Part shown: positions 11,903-22,689 of the stretch, piece after piece | Position numbering within the stretch: the stretch's first letter is position 1 | Layout of the letters: each line of letters starts with the position of its first letter | From: Hermatobates lingyangjiaoensis | Lineage: Eukaryota; Arthropoda; Insecta; Hemiptera; Hermatobatidae | Length of the DNA: 64,000 nucleotides | Assembly: GCA_026182355.1 (NCBI GenBank) | Contig: JAPFBL010001929.1 | Coordinates: 1,364,501-1,428,500 of the forward strand | Direction of reading: 5' to 3' | The notes under the pieces: model-generated | What the model was told of the DNA's origin: nothing | Database searches by the model: none | What the model saw: only the letters and a program-made list of their open reading frames with translations | Made by a program: the position numbers and the translations under genes

Positions 11903-11945
11903 GACTCTGACGAAGACCGCTTGTTACGGTTGAAAGATCTTAGTC
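11903..11945 (+). ncRNA. Hammerhead-like ribozyme motif, family A
   Basis: Inverted twin of the motif at 11825-11867, with identical stems and core. Its head-to-head placement means that a transcript across both would fold into one long hairpin instead of two separate ribozymes. Confidence 0.7.
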
Positions 11946-11990
11946 TTGTTTTCCCATTTCTTATTGTGGTTTGATCATTGATTGATATAT

Positions 11991-12423
11991 ATATATATAT
12001 ACATTTCCAAAGTATCTATAGGTACAGAGTAAATAAGAAAACAGACTTACAGTTTTCTGAGTTTCAGTTTAACCGTCAACAGGGGAGTAGAGTTAGAGTA
12101 ATTGCGAAGCGACGGTTGGAGACCGAGTGTCGTCACACGAGTGCCCGGTTCAAGTCAAGTTAGAGAAATAAACTAATAAAGTGAAGAATTAAATAATGAA
12201 ATAATTAGTATGGCACTTTGAAAATAAATAATAAGGGAAAGAGGAACCATAAATATTATAAAATATAAAAATAAATTATATGTTAAAATTAATAAAAACT
12301 TAAGTAGTATAAATATCAAAATAAAAAAAATTACCTATAGTTTACTTTGAAACATTTTTTGTTTTTTTCGATCGTTTTCTCGATAATATATATATACATA
12401 TATATATATATATAGTTATTTAA
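11991..12423. other. No recognised feature; TA tracts at both ends
   Basis: A patch at 12070-12160 is GC-richer (GAAGCGACGGTTGGAGACC) and precedes AATAAA-like words, but I cannot assign it. (TA)n at about 12389-12416. Confidence 0.4.
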
Positions 12424-12560
12424 TGAAATGCTCCTACGGAATTTTAAAACAGTTAAAGCGAAGGTAACAAAGAGATTGAAACAGGCAGTTCTATATTTCG
12501 ACGATCATCGTCATCAGGAGGTGAACAGTCCCACATGAAGGCAGGGTGAGAAGAGGCAAT
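12424..12560 (-). mobile_element. Family E repeat, minus copy
   Basis: Contains the family E hammerhead and shares the CACCTC lead-in and AGTCCC-type segment with 30207-30350 and 38315-38480. The left side abuts (TA)n. Confidence 0.7.
12490..12523 (-). ncRNA. Hammerhead-like ribozyme motif, family E
   Basis: Minus strand: CTGATGA, extra C, stem II GAT/GTC around GATC (one G-U pair), GAA, stem III ATAT, H17 = A. Core intact. Confidence 0.6.
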
Positions 12561-13069
12561 CAAAATAACAATGTAATAAAATAGTTAAGAAGTCACACTT
12601 TTTTATAACGATAAGACATGGTTTTCTCACCAAATAACCCTAAACTGTCCAATTTATAACCAACAAGTATATGACTTCCAAACAACTGATAGTGTGTCCT
12701 TTTCTGAATAAAGTTTTTTTTTGGAATGAAAAGACAGTATTTTGAAGGAAAATAGTGAACTTTACTGGGCAGCTAGAACGAAACTGACATATTTACTTAC
12801 TTGGGTATATGATAAAAAATAAAAGCGTGGTATTAATGGGAATATAATTTTATTTGAGCCCGTAATCATTTTAAAAAAATATATATAAATATTTAATTGA
12901 AGGTTGGGTTGGTTTCAAGAAATGTAGAGCAGACGTACACTGAAATTGATCGATGCAGAATGTCTCAACAAGTGAAATTTTTTTGATTCAACCGTTTATA
13001 GCATACAGTCATGAATGAAAATGGTTGAAGAATTTGCAACTAAAAATTTGACAAGAAGATTGTAGGAGT
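12561..13069. other. AT-rich stretch without recognised features
   Basis: Nothing recognisable on either strand. Confidence 0.4.
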
Positions 13070-13275
13070 GTTTTGGAGGGGCTAATTTAGAGCTGGCCAG
13101 TGGCCGGGGCATGAAGCAGGACCTATTAACTTGTCACTTGCGGCTCGGCCCGCTTGCGACTGTCCCCCAAACACCCTCTGATTTGACTAATTGCGACCTA
13201 TCTGTAATTGACTCGCACTACAGATGCAACCCGCCCAGTCATTATTCTATTATTATTACCAACACTCCGTGCCGC
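13070..13275. other. High-complexity patch, candidate conserved non-coding element
   Basis: GC-richer patch with several TAATTG/CTAATT words (GACTAATTGCGACC, CTGTAATTGACTCG), reminiscent of homeodomain sites. A 71-codon plus frame across it shows no domain. I infer possible regulatory DNA; no conservation data are available. Confidence 0.3.
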
Positions 13276-13810
13276 TTTCTTATAAATATTCAACAAGTAT
13301 TTGCTCTTTGTATATCCAAAATTTAATAATACAAAAATTATACACATAACAGTTTCTTTTCTTCTATTTTTTTTTAAATCATAGTCATAATAGTGTTGAT
13401 TGTGTCAGCTTAAATATCTGAATTAAATTCTTTTTGGGATATTTCAAATATTTTTAGAGTTCAATAGCCAGAGTTGGAAGAATTCATTCGCATGTGAGTT
13501 AGGCATGATCCATTCAAGAATTGACATTTGTCTATATTTTAGCTGCGATTCTAAACTTTTTACTTTTGAATTACCGTATCTCTTATTTTTTACTTCTGAA
13601 TGTTAATAGGGTGCTACACAAAAACAATTTGACGATAAAAATATATGATTGTATATATAAAAAAAAATAAAAAAAAAAAAAGCGATTATCGAAAAAGAAA
13701 ATAATATTTCTCAACAACATCGATTTTTGATAGGTAATAAATTTAGCTCCTGTTTAATCAATATGATGATTTTCATTTTTTATATGCAAGAATAAGGTGC
13801 TACTTTTTTC
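13276..13810. other. No recognised features
   Basis: AT-rich with poly-A/T runs; nothing assignable. Confidence 0.4.
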
Positions 13811-14430
13811 CTGTCTACTTACGTTGTATTAGTGTTGTTCTATACTTGTCTTTAATGATTTACCAGTTTGACCAAGATAAATTTTATGGCAATCTTTGCA
13901 CAGAATTTTATAAATACCACCTGACATCAGTTCTCTGGGAGAGTTTTTTATTAACATATTGGCCACATTATTATGATTAGAAAACACTTTATTAAAATCA
14001 AGTCGTTTGGCTAGTCTAGGAAGGTAGTCTCATGAGTCATGATACGGTAAAATTATAGAATTTGACAATAAACGGGGTTTTGTTGAAGTATTAGAGAAGG
14101 TTTTTTAGCACCCTTCAAAGCTAAATCGATCTAAAAAGGCGGGATATTTTAATGATAGAGCAATTGACATACTGTTTTTAATCTCATCATTAAGGAATTC
14201 AGGGGAACATGCTCTTAACGCCCTCAAAAACATACTTTTAAAAACAGAAATTTTAATATATTTGGATGGGAAGAATAAAAGTGAACATATGCAAGTACAT
14301 TTGTAGGTTTTCTATATACACTAAAGCGTAACTCTTCAGGTAATGTTTGGATCAGGACATTTAAGAAGGGCAAATTACAATATATTGCCTTCTTCCATTG
14401 TGAACTGAATAGCCATTGTGTGTGAATATG
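13811..14430 (-). pseudogene. PLE reverse transcriptase C-terminus plus GIY-YIG endonuclease
   Basis: Minus strand, reading from 14430 down: LPFLNVLIQ, then FSVYRKPTNVLAYVHFYSS and HPNILK, the conserved end of PLE RT. After one stop or frame change come RALRACSPEFLNDEI and KYPAFLDRF (RT thumb/connector). Further down are AKRLDFNKVF and GGIYKILCKDCHKIYLGQTG, a classic PLE GIY-YIG core (IYKI plus YLGQTGKSL). Two or more stops/frameshifts make it non-functional. The upstream end abuts the 36-bp minisatellite at 14425; the 3' end of the endonuclease is lost near 13815. Confidence 0.88.
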
Positions 14431-14800
14431 CTGACTAGTCATGGCACAGATAACAGTACTCATATGCATACTAGTCACGGCACAGATGGCAGTGGTCATA
14501 TGCAGACTACTCATGGCACAGATAACAGTACTCATATGCAGACTATTCGTGGCACTGATTGCAGTGGCCATATACACTCATAGCACAGATTACAGTGGTC
14601 ATATGCAGACTAGCCATGGCACAGATGGTAGTGGTCATATGCAGACTAGTCATGGCACAGATAACAGTACCCATATGCAGACCAGTCATTTCACAGATTG
14701 CAGTGACCATATACACTCATAGCACAGATTACAGTGGTCATATGCATACTAGTCATGGCACAGATTACAGTGGTCATATGCAGACTAGTCATGCATAATA
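14425..14800 (+). repeat. 36-bp minisatellite with higher-order structure
   Basis: About ten copies of a 36-bp unit built from CATATGCAGACTAGTCATGG and CACAGAT-ACAGT. Two units are shortened to about 31-32 bp (around 14570 and 14710), giving a superimposed 140-bp period. Since 36 is a multiple of three, open frames run through it on both strands; I regard these as by-products. Confidence 0.9.
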
Positions 14801-16020
14801 CTGTACAACACTCATTGAATTATTGAAAAAGAAAATATAAGATATAACTGTACGATATGTTCAGACTGAATTAATGCGAGCAACCCAGCCGCAACAGCGT
14901 GCATTGTACACTTGCTTCGTTTAATTCTTATATTTGAGTCACTAAAGTTTAATAAAGATCAAGCGAGGACTCTAGTAGAAGAAGAGGGTGTTGGCTAGCT
15001 GTAGTCGATTACCTTTAATGAGTTGACAGAATCACACTTAATGACTTTTGATTTGAGATTAAAACAGATGCCGAAGACAGGTTGGTGTTGTTGCTTGGAA
15101 ACTGAACGATAACGAAGTAAGCCCGGCAAAGGGGATCAGATACCTCTAACTAGATGGATTGGTTCGACAATAGCCAGACACCCACCGTCATTCTAGTCGT
15201 TCAAAAACAGGATTCACCTTGTTCAAAACCAACCTAATCTCTCGACCTATCTCAACACTGCCTACTCACAGTTCTCTTATTTTTCTTAAATCTCATATCT
15301 TCTTAAAATAGCTTACTTTCCAGACAATTACAGATAGAAGCTATCATTACATATCACCCAATGAATTATTCAGTAAAAAGATATTCTTTTAAACTTTACT
15401 TATCAGTGATGTGGAACAATGTTATTCAAACTTTTATTAATAATTCCTGCCTTATACGGATATTTAATCATTGTTAATCAAACAGAAATTATTAATCGGC
15501 ATTTAAAGAATTTCATAGGAGTTAAGTATAGTGATTCCGTTTGTAGTGCTTTTATTTGGTTCTCTCATTGCAATGCAGAGACCAAAGAAAAGATATAACA
15601 TTCAATTATTACTTTCTTCTTTATTATAAAACCTTAAAAATGAGAAGTGCAGGACTCATGGTACAAATTTTTCCGCTACTTTTACAATAATATACTGTTT
15701 TCCATGAATCACGCTTTACTGTTAAAATATAATTATTCACCATTGAATTTTTTTCTTAATGTGTCTTTACAAGCAATATAATATCCTAGTCTGTAACAAA
15801 TAAACTATATATAAAAAGTTCGTGAGTTTGTTTGTTCCTTCACCCATTTTCCATGGAGACCTGAAATTATTATAATCTTTACTTCTGCTGTGATTGGCAT
15901 TTTTGTAGTTGTATTACCTATAACGAATCGTATTAGGGGGGGTCAGGGTAGCCCGGTGGCTTGCGTACTTGCCTCAACTTTCTACAATATTATTTAATAA
16001 TATTTCTCATTAAGGGGACA
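14801..16020. other. No recognised gene
   Basis: A more complex patch at about 15060-15240 (GGTTGGTGTTGTTGCTTGG, AAGCCCGGCAAAGGGG) is unassigned. A short tRNA-like A-box word at about 15947 (TAGCCCGGTGG) has no B box. Otherwise AT-rich. Confidence 0.4.
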
Positions 16021-16640
16021 CGGTAGCTTGTAATATATAATAAACTATTACATTAGAGGTTAAAAATGAATAATTTTATAAACAAACTTGAACACAACTG
16101 TCAGATAAAATAAGAATATTCTAAGGTAATATTATAAAGACATAATCCTTTCATTAATGTTATTTATGTTGTAGGGTAAAAATCTAATGATATAAACTAA
16201 AGTTTATATCATTAAATTTTTATATGTGGAGACCATTTCATTAGATTTTTACCCTACAATGAGTAAATACCACATAATAACTGATTGCACTACATTAGAG
16301 TTATTTATGTTGGTAAATAAATTGAATATTTCAATTTACAAGTTTTGTTTGTTTGGAATATATCTCATTGTGTATATAACTTGAATCGACGTTTTATTTA
16401 TTTATGTCATAAAATAAATGATATTTATTTTGCTAAATATACTTACTGTGTATATATCTTGAATCATGTTAAGAATACTATATCAAAAGCTTCTGTCATA
16501 TAAGAATCTGTTTCCGTGTCTTAATAACAACAAATAACAATTAAAATTATCCCTGTTAATTATGTTCTGTGAATTTATTTCAATAACTATTACTTTAATT
16601 TCTGAGTGACACAAAGGGTCACTATGATATATATATATAT
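16021..16640 (-). repeat. Dispersed repeat, inverted copy of 29585-30055
   Basis: Blocks match 29585-30055 in reverse: the stretch around 16500-16620 (CTGTTTCCGTGTCTTAATAAC), ACAAGTTTTGTTTGTTT near 16340, CTGTCAGATAAAATAAGAAT near 16100 and GACATAATCCTTTCATTAATG near 16140. The copy here carries an extra 141-bp insertion. Element type unknown. Confidence 0.7.
16172..16312. mobile_element. Small insertion with 13-bp direct repeats
   Basis: Absent from the sister copy at 29585-30055. It is bracketed by direct repeats GTTATTTATGTTG at 16159-16171 and 16300-16312. Inside, TGTAGGGTAAAAATCTAATGA (16170-16190) recurs inverted at about 16238-16258, and a second hairpin (ATATAAACT/AGTTTATAT) lies near 16190-16215. 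The size of the direct repeat fits target-site duplication by a retroposon better than by most DNA transposons. Unassigned. Confidence 0.55.
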
Positions 16641-16690
16641 ATATCATAGTATATATATAACTTTCTATTATACATATAATAAATAACATT

Positions 16691-16872
16691 CAATGATTAA
16701 ACCATAATATCAAATGGAAAAAAAGACTAAGATCTTTGAACCGTAACAAGCGGTATCGTCAGAGTTAAAACCCTCTGACGAAGACCTTTTGTTACGGTCG
16801 TAAGGTCTTAATCTTTTTTTCTCATTTCATATTATGATTTAATCATGGACTGTTATTTCATGTGTTTATGTA
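16691..16872. mobile_element. Family A inverted pair, decayed
   Basis: A minus copy (16691-16767) and a plus copy (16773-16872) face each other. The plus copy keeps CTGACGA and stem II bases but reads CGTAAGGTCTT where GAAAGATCTT is expected; the minus copy lost part of CTGACGA. Confidence 0.7.
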
Positions 16873-17985
16873 AAATCGTTTTACATCAAGCCTGTACGAT
16901 GTCAGATACTTTTATGATCTCTGATCTAAATAGACCTGAGTTAGTCAAAATTTAGAGCTCCCAATGTAGAATATTCATTATGTTGTAGTATCAGAAAGGG
17001 CCAATGTTCGGTCTACACATGTTCCTTGATGTTGTATCACTGCAACCTAACCTAACAAGAAATATTTCTAATTTCATTTTATTTTATTAATTTATTTTAT
17101 TAATAAACACTATTGATAGATGGTGTTTACGTAAATAAAAGCTTAATAATAATTAAATAAGTCATATCTGTATTAATCCAAAAAAAAATTTAATTGATTA
17201 TTTTATAAATAGCTGATAAATATAAATATAAAAACTCATTAATTATTGATTTTAGTAGTACAAGATTCCCTTTCACTCACTCAATAAATGTGTATAGCAT
17301 TTTTGATATATCAAAAAAAAAAAAATTAAAATAAGATAAATCAACTAACATTTATTTTAATTATGAAATTACACTGAAAATTATAATTATTAATTATACA
17401 GGAAGCGGATTTTCTTAATCTGTATTTATCTCTTTCAAAAAATTAAATATGAAAGTGCAAAACATGTCCTCTTTCCCTAAAAAGTACATTGCATCATTTT
17501 TTCAACAGATTAGACTAGTCAAATACATAAAATGCCATGCAATAACTGCAGTTTATATCTTAAATTTCTTAATTAATCATTACCTTAGCTGAAACTGAAG
17601 GAAGTAATTTATATAATTATTTTCAGAAACATAATTGGTCAAATTATTCCGGTTTTCGGCCAATTAGAATCAATTTAATCATTATGTTATTGACATTTGG
17701 TAAAATGGGGATTAATACAGCAGGATTTTGTTCAGGTTGAAAGAGTCAATAAACCGTTATCAACATTACATGTAAAACATGATTTTTTTTTATATAAACG
17801 ATATCGTAAATCGTACATATCGTAATATCATTAATCATATATATGATAAATACATTATTAGGATTCCTCTCAGTCAGACATTTAATTGGTATGAGACAGT
17901 AATAATCTAAATTAAAAACAATCAAAAATAATGTTGAATCTTTGCATATATATAACACAATAACGAAAGCAGTTCAAGAGGAGTA
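16873..17985. other. AT-rich stretch without recognised features
   Basis: No domain-bearing frames or repeats recognised. Confidence 0.45.
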
Positions 17986-17989
17986 GTTC

Positions 17990-18095
17990 TACCTGATAAT
18001 GTCATGTGTCGAAATATAGTAGAGAGTCTTGTATGTACATTTATGTTTTTCTCTTTTCTTTATTGAGTCAATAGTCTTGTTGGACCTTTTAATTG
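17990..18095 (+). mobile_element. Family D repeat, decayed plus copy
   Basis: Core CTGATAA (G8 to A), stem II GTC/GTC-like remnant, then GAAATATAGTAG and the shared downstream T-rich tail ending TTGAGTCAATAG. Confidence 0.55.
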
Positions 18096-18109
18096 TCTTT
18101 ATATACATA

Positions 18110-18215
18110 TAGCAAGGTTTCACAATAAACAGGTTAAACAACAATTAATGTTCAAACCATTTATTCAATATTGGGTCTTTTTTCACATTTCTTATTGTGA
18201 TTTGAACTTTGATAT
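18110..18215 (-). mobile_element. Family A terminal fragments
   Basis: Shows the TTTCACAATAAACA end and the CATTTCTTATTGTGATTTGAAC end without the hammerhead centre. Internally deleted. Confidence 0.45.
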
Positions 18216-18225
18216 ATATATGAAC

Positions 18226-18312
18226 TATATTCACACAAAGAACAGAGAGAAATGAAACAGAAACTCAGTACTATATTTTGATTGTCTTGTCATCAGATAG
18301 ATAGAAGTGAAT
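18226..18312 (-). mobile_element. Family D repeat, minus copy
   Basis: Minus strand: CTGATGA, extra C, AAGACAATC, then AAAATATAG. G12 of the GAAA is replaced (CAAAATATAG), so it is probably inactive. Confidence 0.6.
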
Positions 18313-18388
18313 CGCCCCGAATATTGGCATATATATACATATATATATAATATATATAAACACTAATAACTTCTCGACCGTGTGACAG

Positions 18389-18539
18389 ATATACAACTAA
18401 AAAATGATTGATCGGGATGCGGTCAGTTTCTTCCACTTTCAATTCAAACTCTCATTGCCTTTGAGAGATTGCAATGAGAGTTTGAATTGAAAGTGGAAGA
18501 AACTGACCGCATCCGATCAATCATTTTTTAGTTGTATAT
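18389..18539. mobile_element. Near-perfect palindrome related to family B
   Basis: Arms 18389-18458 and 18471-18539 differ by one indel around a 12-nt loop. The text (GCGGTCAGTTTCTTCC and CAAACTCTCATTGC) parallels family B flanks, but the hammerhead half is absent. TA tracts lie on both sides (18340, 18540-18593). Confidence 0.75.
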
Positions 18540-18593
18540 TTATATATATATTATATATTATATATATATAGTTTATATATATATATATATATC
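18540..18593. repeat. (TA)n microsatellite
   Basis: TA-rich tract between the palindrome and a candidate promoter block. Confidence 0.9.
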
Positions 18594-18599
18594 TCCCTG

Positions 18600-18670
18600 C
18601 TTCCTGATTGGCCAGTATATCGTGCTTGTCGATTGGCTAATACATCGCGTAGTCTGATTGGCTCTTTATC
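18600..18670 (+). promoter_or_regulatory. Repeated inverted CCAAT words upstream of a PLE segment
   Basis: Three spaced ATTGG words (CTGATTGGCCAG, TCGATTGGCTAA, CTGATTGGCTC) about 25 bp apart. The other PLE N-terminal module at 30365 also has three CCAAT words upstream. I infer a PLE promoter remnant; no clear TATA box is visible here. Confidence 0.4.
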
Positions 18671-18835
18671 TCTTTCTTTTTACATTTACATGATTACTTT
18701 CTGTATTGTAACTTACTTTACTTTGTTGAAAGCTTATTTGTCATTAATTGAATTATTCTGTTCTATTTAAAGTGTTAAAGTGTTTTGTTGTTAATTTAGT
18801 TAGTATGTTCTATTTAAAGTGTTAATGTTATTAAA

Positions 18836-19000
18836 GTGTTCTTAAAATCCTTTGGACAACTCATTTGGAAGTTACCTACCCCTAGTCGTAAGATTGTCGG
18901 GAGACTTGAACAGCTTAATTTAAAAGTCGTATATGCCGTTGTTGCGGTACATTTTAATGAAATATGCCTACGGGAAGATTTGCTGCCCTCTTACACAATA
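18836..19000 (+). pseudogene. PLE N-terminal segment, copy N3
   Basis: Frame with KSFGQLIWKLP, the helix RKIVGRLEQLNLKV, and HFNEICLREDLLPSYT, running straight into (TA)n at 19000. The same order of motifs is seen in N9 and N12. About 55 codons survive without a stop. No conserved hammerhead is visible upstream, only GAAAGCTTATT near 18733, which resembles the stem III text of the 60929 motif. Confidence 0.6.
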
Positions 19001-19024
19001 TATATATATATATATATATATTTG

Positions 19025-19275
19025 AAAGAGTGAGAAATAGAGTTAGAGAGAGATATAGATGGAGAGGGAATGGTAAAAATATAGCTAAGGAGTGAAAATG
19101 AAAAAAAGAGACAGAGATAGATATAGAATGAGAAAGAGATAGGTAAGTAGAAATAGAGAAAAGTCTGCAAGAGAAAGGGAAACTGAAGGGGTGTGAGAGG
19201 AAGGGATGAAAGAATTGGAAAGAGGAGAAAGAAGGACTGATGAAAAGAAATGAAAAAGGAATGATTTGATATAGA
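19025..19275 (+). repeat. Purine-rich GA tract
   Basis: About 250 bp with very few pyrimidines on the plus strand (GAGAGAGATATAGATGGAG-type). Minus-strand frames here encode only Ser/Phe/Leu-rich artefacts. Confidence 0.85.
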
Positions 19276-20014
19276 GAGAAAATACTGATCATACTGGGTG
19301 TATTCCAGTCCACTGAAATCGATGAATCTGAATACATTGATTATTTTCAATTCTTTTAAAACTCAAAACATTGAAAACATTTAATTCTAAAACTTTCAAA
19401 ACATCTCACAACATTCAATTCTCCCAAAACTTTCAAATTTTTCCTTAAATTTAGACGGTAAGGAGTGACCAAGAATAAGCCAGTGTCATAGACATTGAAA
19501 TTCATTATAAATCCAAATAACAAAAGCTGCAGTTATTATTTATTAAAGATTTCAAGATCTAATAAACTTGGGATTTGTTTTTCTGGTTTATATCTAATAT
19601 TTTAGAATTATATTTAAAATAACTCTTCATAGTGCAACAATAGGAAGAATACAGAATAATAAAATAATCATTATAAAAATTTGTTTCACTACTTTATAGT
19701 TCTTTAATAAATTGATCGAAATCATTTCTTTTTAACTGTACATTGTTATTTTTTCATATATTATTACCTTCTCAATTATATGTAAAAATCAACTAAAACA
19801 GATGAAAACCAGTTATAGAGAAGTTTATTTAAGGCTATCATTTATATCATATTGTTATACTGAAATTAGTGCAAGTGCAAATAAAATACTTCCAGAATCA
19901 AACAGAATCAATTCTATTTTTCCAGAAGTGTAAAGAAAGCAATTGTAGGCACAACTATTGTATTTGTACGAAATTATTTTCTCCTTCAGTATTATACAAG
20001 TCATCAACTGTTTC
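19276..20014. other. No recognised features
   Basis: AT-rich. Includes a short imperfect tandem of CAAAACATT(C/T) words near 19365-19440. Confidence 0.4.
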
Positions 20015-20640
20015 ATTGTTTCTTGGGATTATTATAGCAGTTTGTATGAGTAATTTTCCATTGATGCTATATTTATTAATTCATAATCGTTTTTTTTATT
20101 AAAATAAGTCATAAATATTTTGTTTTTTTTTTTAATATCAAATACATTTATTTGTATTCCTGCAATAACTGACAAATTACAGTAATAACTAATCAAAGTC
20201 ACAAAAACATAAAAATGCCATCGATTAAAACTCTTTTTTCACTTTAGAATAACCTGGAAATCAGTTACATTATTAATATGAATATACATTATCAGAAAAA
20301 TACAGATGTACTAATCTATAGTCATATTAATAATGTAACATATATTTTTTCATGATTTTTTCATAATTTCTGTATTGATGTAGCTCTGAAGATGTCTATA
20401 AATAGAATTAAACGTTGGCTTAAAAAATGTTTTACTGTTTGACGCTAACTCAAAAAAATAAATTACATATGAGCGGACATTTCGTCAATGTATTTGGTAT
20501 TAAAAAAAAAACTAAAATATTTATGGCTTATATTAATGAAAAAAAACGATATATGAATTAATAAATCAAATTAAATTAATAAGTATAGGAACAATGGAAA
20601 ATTACTCATACAAACTGCTATAATAATCCCCCCAAAAATA
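20015..20640. mobile_element. Nested foldback carrying a hammerhead-like motif
   Basis: Outer inverted repeat about 20015-20095 versus 20548-20640 (GATTATTATAGCAGTTTG and its complement). Inside is a second exact inverted repeat at 20264-20281 and 20323-20340 (GTTACATTATTAATATGA). The hammerhead-like motif at 20384 lies between the inner and the outer right arm. The plus-strand frame at 19869-20102 overlaps the left arm and shows no domain. Confidence 0.55.
20384..20422 (+). ncRNA. Hammerhead-like motif, isolated lineage
   Basis: Core CTGAAGA, extra T, imperfect stem II (TCTAT/TAGAA), then TAAACGTTGG where GAAACGTTGG is expected (G12 to T). Stem I AGCT/GGCT can pair with one G-U. Probably inactive. 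Confidence 0.45.
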
Positions 20641-22170
20641 AAACTTTGCAATTATAAGACATAAGATATGTTAACTTAAAATTATGGGGAGGAGAAGAAA
20701 AATGAATGCTATAATTACTTTCAAATTTATGGTACAGAACCGACAGTTTGTCATTAAAATGGTTTATTATGACAGTTTGTGGAACTTTAATTAATTTGAA
20801 TTACAAATTTCTTTGCCTTGAAAATGCCAAATATTTCAAGGAATCGTCAAGTGATATGTAATGTACTTGTTAAGATCAAATTCTCGAATTAATTTATAAA
20901 TGTCAATATATATATATTATATAATTAAAATATCTATTAGTAAAACACAATATGATATTTAGAAATGGAACTAGGATTATTCTGGAAAGTAACGGAGCTC
21001 GTTAGAGTCACTAGATAAAAACTTGTGGGTTACAGAATTTACATGTGATTCAGTTTAAGACTATTAATTGGATGGAAAATACTTCAAAAAGCTTTCTATA
21101 TCAATCTCCGGGATTTATATATAGATAAAATTTAACTTACAGCACTTACAATTTAGTTATGAAACACAAACAGCAGACATACATTCATGGTTATCGACAT
21201 TTTGGTATCAAACCAACACAAGAAAATAAGAATACAATACACAATATTGTTTAGTAACAGTTTAAATAGCTTAAAGACTGTTAGTTATTGATAAATCTAA
21301 CCCTACAAACATTAAAAAATTGATAATAATTAACTAACTGAAATGAAGTCGAAAACAAATATCCATAAATTAAAAAAAAGCGAGAATACGTTAGTGAGAA
21401 TAAGGGCGACAATAAAAAATAATAATAAGAAAACATCAGAAATACTGAAGTGGAGGAAATAAAGTTGACAAATTTAAAAATTGAACTAAGCAGAAAGAGA
21501 TATTAACATAAATTTAAAAACTTCCTACAAAATTATCAATGAAACAAAATATTAGTATATATTCTCTGATGAAATTAAGAATTTAATATAAAAATTAAAA
21601 AATCATTCAAGGCAATGAAATTACACATGATATAGGTATAATAATCTTAGTACCAATGTGTATAATATTAATCACAAGGTAAAATAGAAAACACATTAAA
21701 AACTGACTTCTATACTTTATTATGCATCATTATCAGAAAAAATATTTATGGAATGGAATCCATTTACTCACCAAATGTATATACTTACAAATATGATTAA
21801 AGACCAAAGCGACTTCTGTGTTAACGACCTTTTTAAGAACGTGTTAATTTCTTCTGAACACTTTACGGTGTTGCAAAGGCAACTGAAAGAGCAATTCTCC
21901 CAAGGATATATTAAGAAAAACTATAAAAACTAAAAGAGCTTTACTGTACAAAATCGAGTTTTCAACCTCACTGGTCATGTTTAGAGTTAACAAACATTAA
22001 TATTACAATAACAAATACTAATACTAATAAATGAAGAAAGAGAGTTTAAGTTAGGAAACAATAATTAGTACCAAATGCGTAATGATAACAGTGATAAAAG
22101 AAAGCCAACATACGATACACAAGCGCTCCTAGCGCTCAGTACGTAAACTAAGAATATCATGGTTTTATTA
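20641..22170. other. No recognised gene
   Basis: AT-rich. A 61-codon plus frame at 21748-21933 (contains FCVNDLFKNVLISSEHF) is more complex than its surroundings, but I recognise no domain and see no splice context. It could be an old retroelement piece or chance. Confidence 0.4.
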
Positions 22171-22520
22171 AATTTAAATTAAGGATTGATATTCAATGTG
22201 GGTAACGAACATGTCATATATCTGACTATTCAGGCAAGGACATTTTTCCTTGATAAGTTAAGCCTCCAATATTTGCAACTTGAGGTGGTTATTATTAATC
22301 CCAATTAATCCCAATAACTGTAGTGCCTTCCACGAGCATTTCTCTCGCCAGGCAGATGTCACGTTCATTTTCCATAGCAATCTTAGGTGCTCCAGCTGAT
22401 AATTAAAGTGTAAGACGCCTGGTTATCTTCGTTGTAGTCATTCCAATATACTTTGAAGGAAGGGTTTCACAGCTCAATTGTGTCTATGAGAACTGGTATA
22501 TCATATGACTGCGTTACATC
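22171..22520 (-). pseudogene. PLE GIY-YIG endonuclease fragment
   Basis: Minus strand, about 22480 down: MIYQF, then CETLPSKYIGMTTTKITRRL, the YIG strand and following helix of PLE GIY-YIG nucleases. After one disrupted codon come GAPKIAMENERDICLARE and MLVEGTTVIGI, and in a shifted frame NNHLKLQILEAYLSR with the conserved Glu helix. At least two frameshifts and one stop. This lineage differs from the one at 13811 (YIGMTTT versus YLGQTGK). The frame upstream (22514-22729) is unassigned. Confidence 0.8.
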
Positions 22521-22689
22521 TCCGGCGTCTCATCTCTATTGCAGTTTTTAATAAGAAGGCTGCTAGTATTCTTATCTTGTAGAAAGTATGCCGCTTGAGC
22601 GTATCTTTTTTTTCTAACAGCCTTCACATGGCCAGCCACAAACTTCTTTAGGGCGTGCTCTTCTTCTCTATACTGCTTAGACATATATA

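Larger units (their letters stand above)
11786..11984. mobile_element. Family A PLE-derived palindrome
   Basis: Two head-to-head copies form an almost perfect inverted repeat with a 9-nt loop (11881-11889). The left copy extends further to 11761, with TTTCAC...CACGTGAAA near its end. TA runs lie on both sides. The family recurs about a dozen times in this window. Confidence 0.8.

Noticed and set aside
11786..11984. Possible CRISPR-like or bacterial terminator hairpins
   Set aside because: The window is clearly eukaryotic. Repeats are dispersed and palindromic, not regularly spaced arrays with unique spacers, and they contain hammerhead cores.
13111..13326. 71-codon plus frame in the GC-richer patch
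   Set aside because: No domain and no splice or start context; treated as non-coding candidate element.
14441..14798. Plus-strand frames with repeated GTDxSGHMQTSH
   Set aside because: The 36-bp tandem unit is a multiple of three, so frames stay open on both strands. No start context, domain or non-repeat coding flank.
15945..15985. tRNA-like A-box word TAGCCCGGTGG
   Set aside because: No B box within about 60 bp and no match to the other SINE-like copies.
18954..19350. Ser/Phe/Leu-rich minus-strand frames of 119-127 codons
   Set aside because: Translation of the purine tract; low-complexity composition only.
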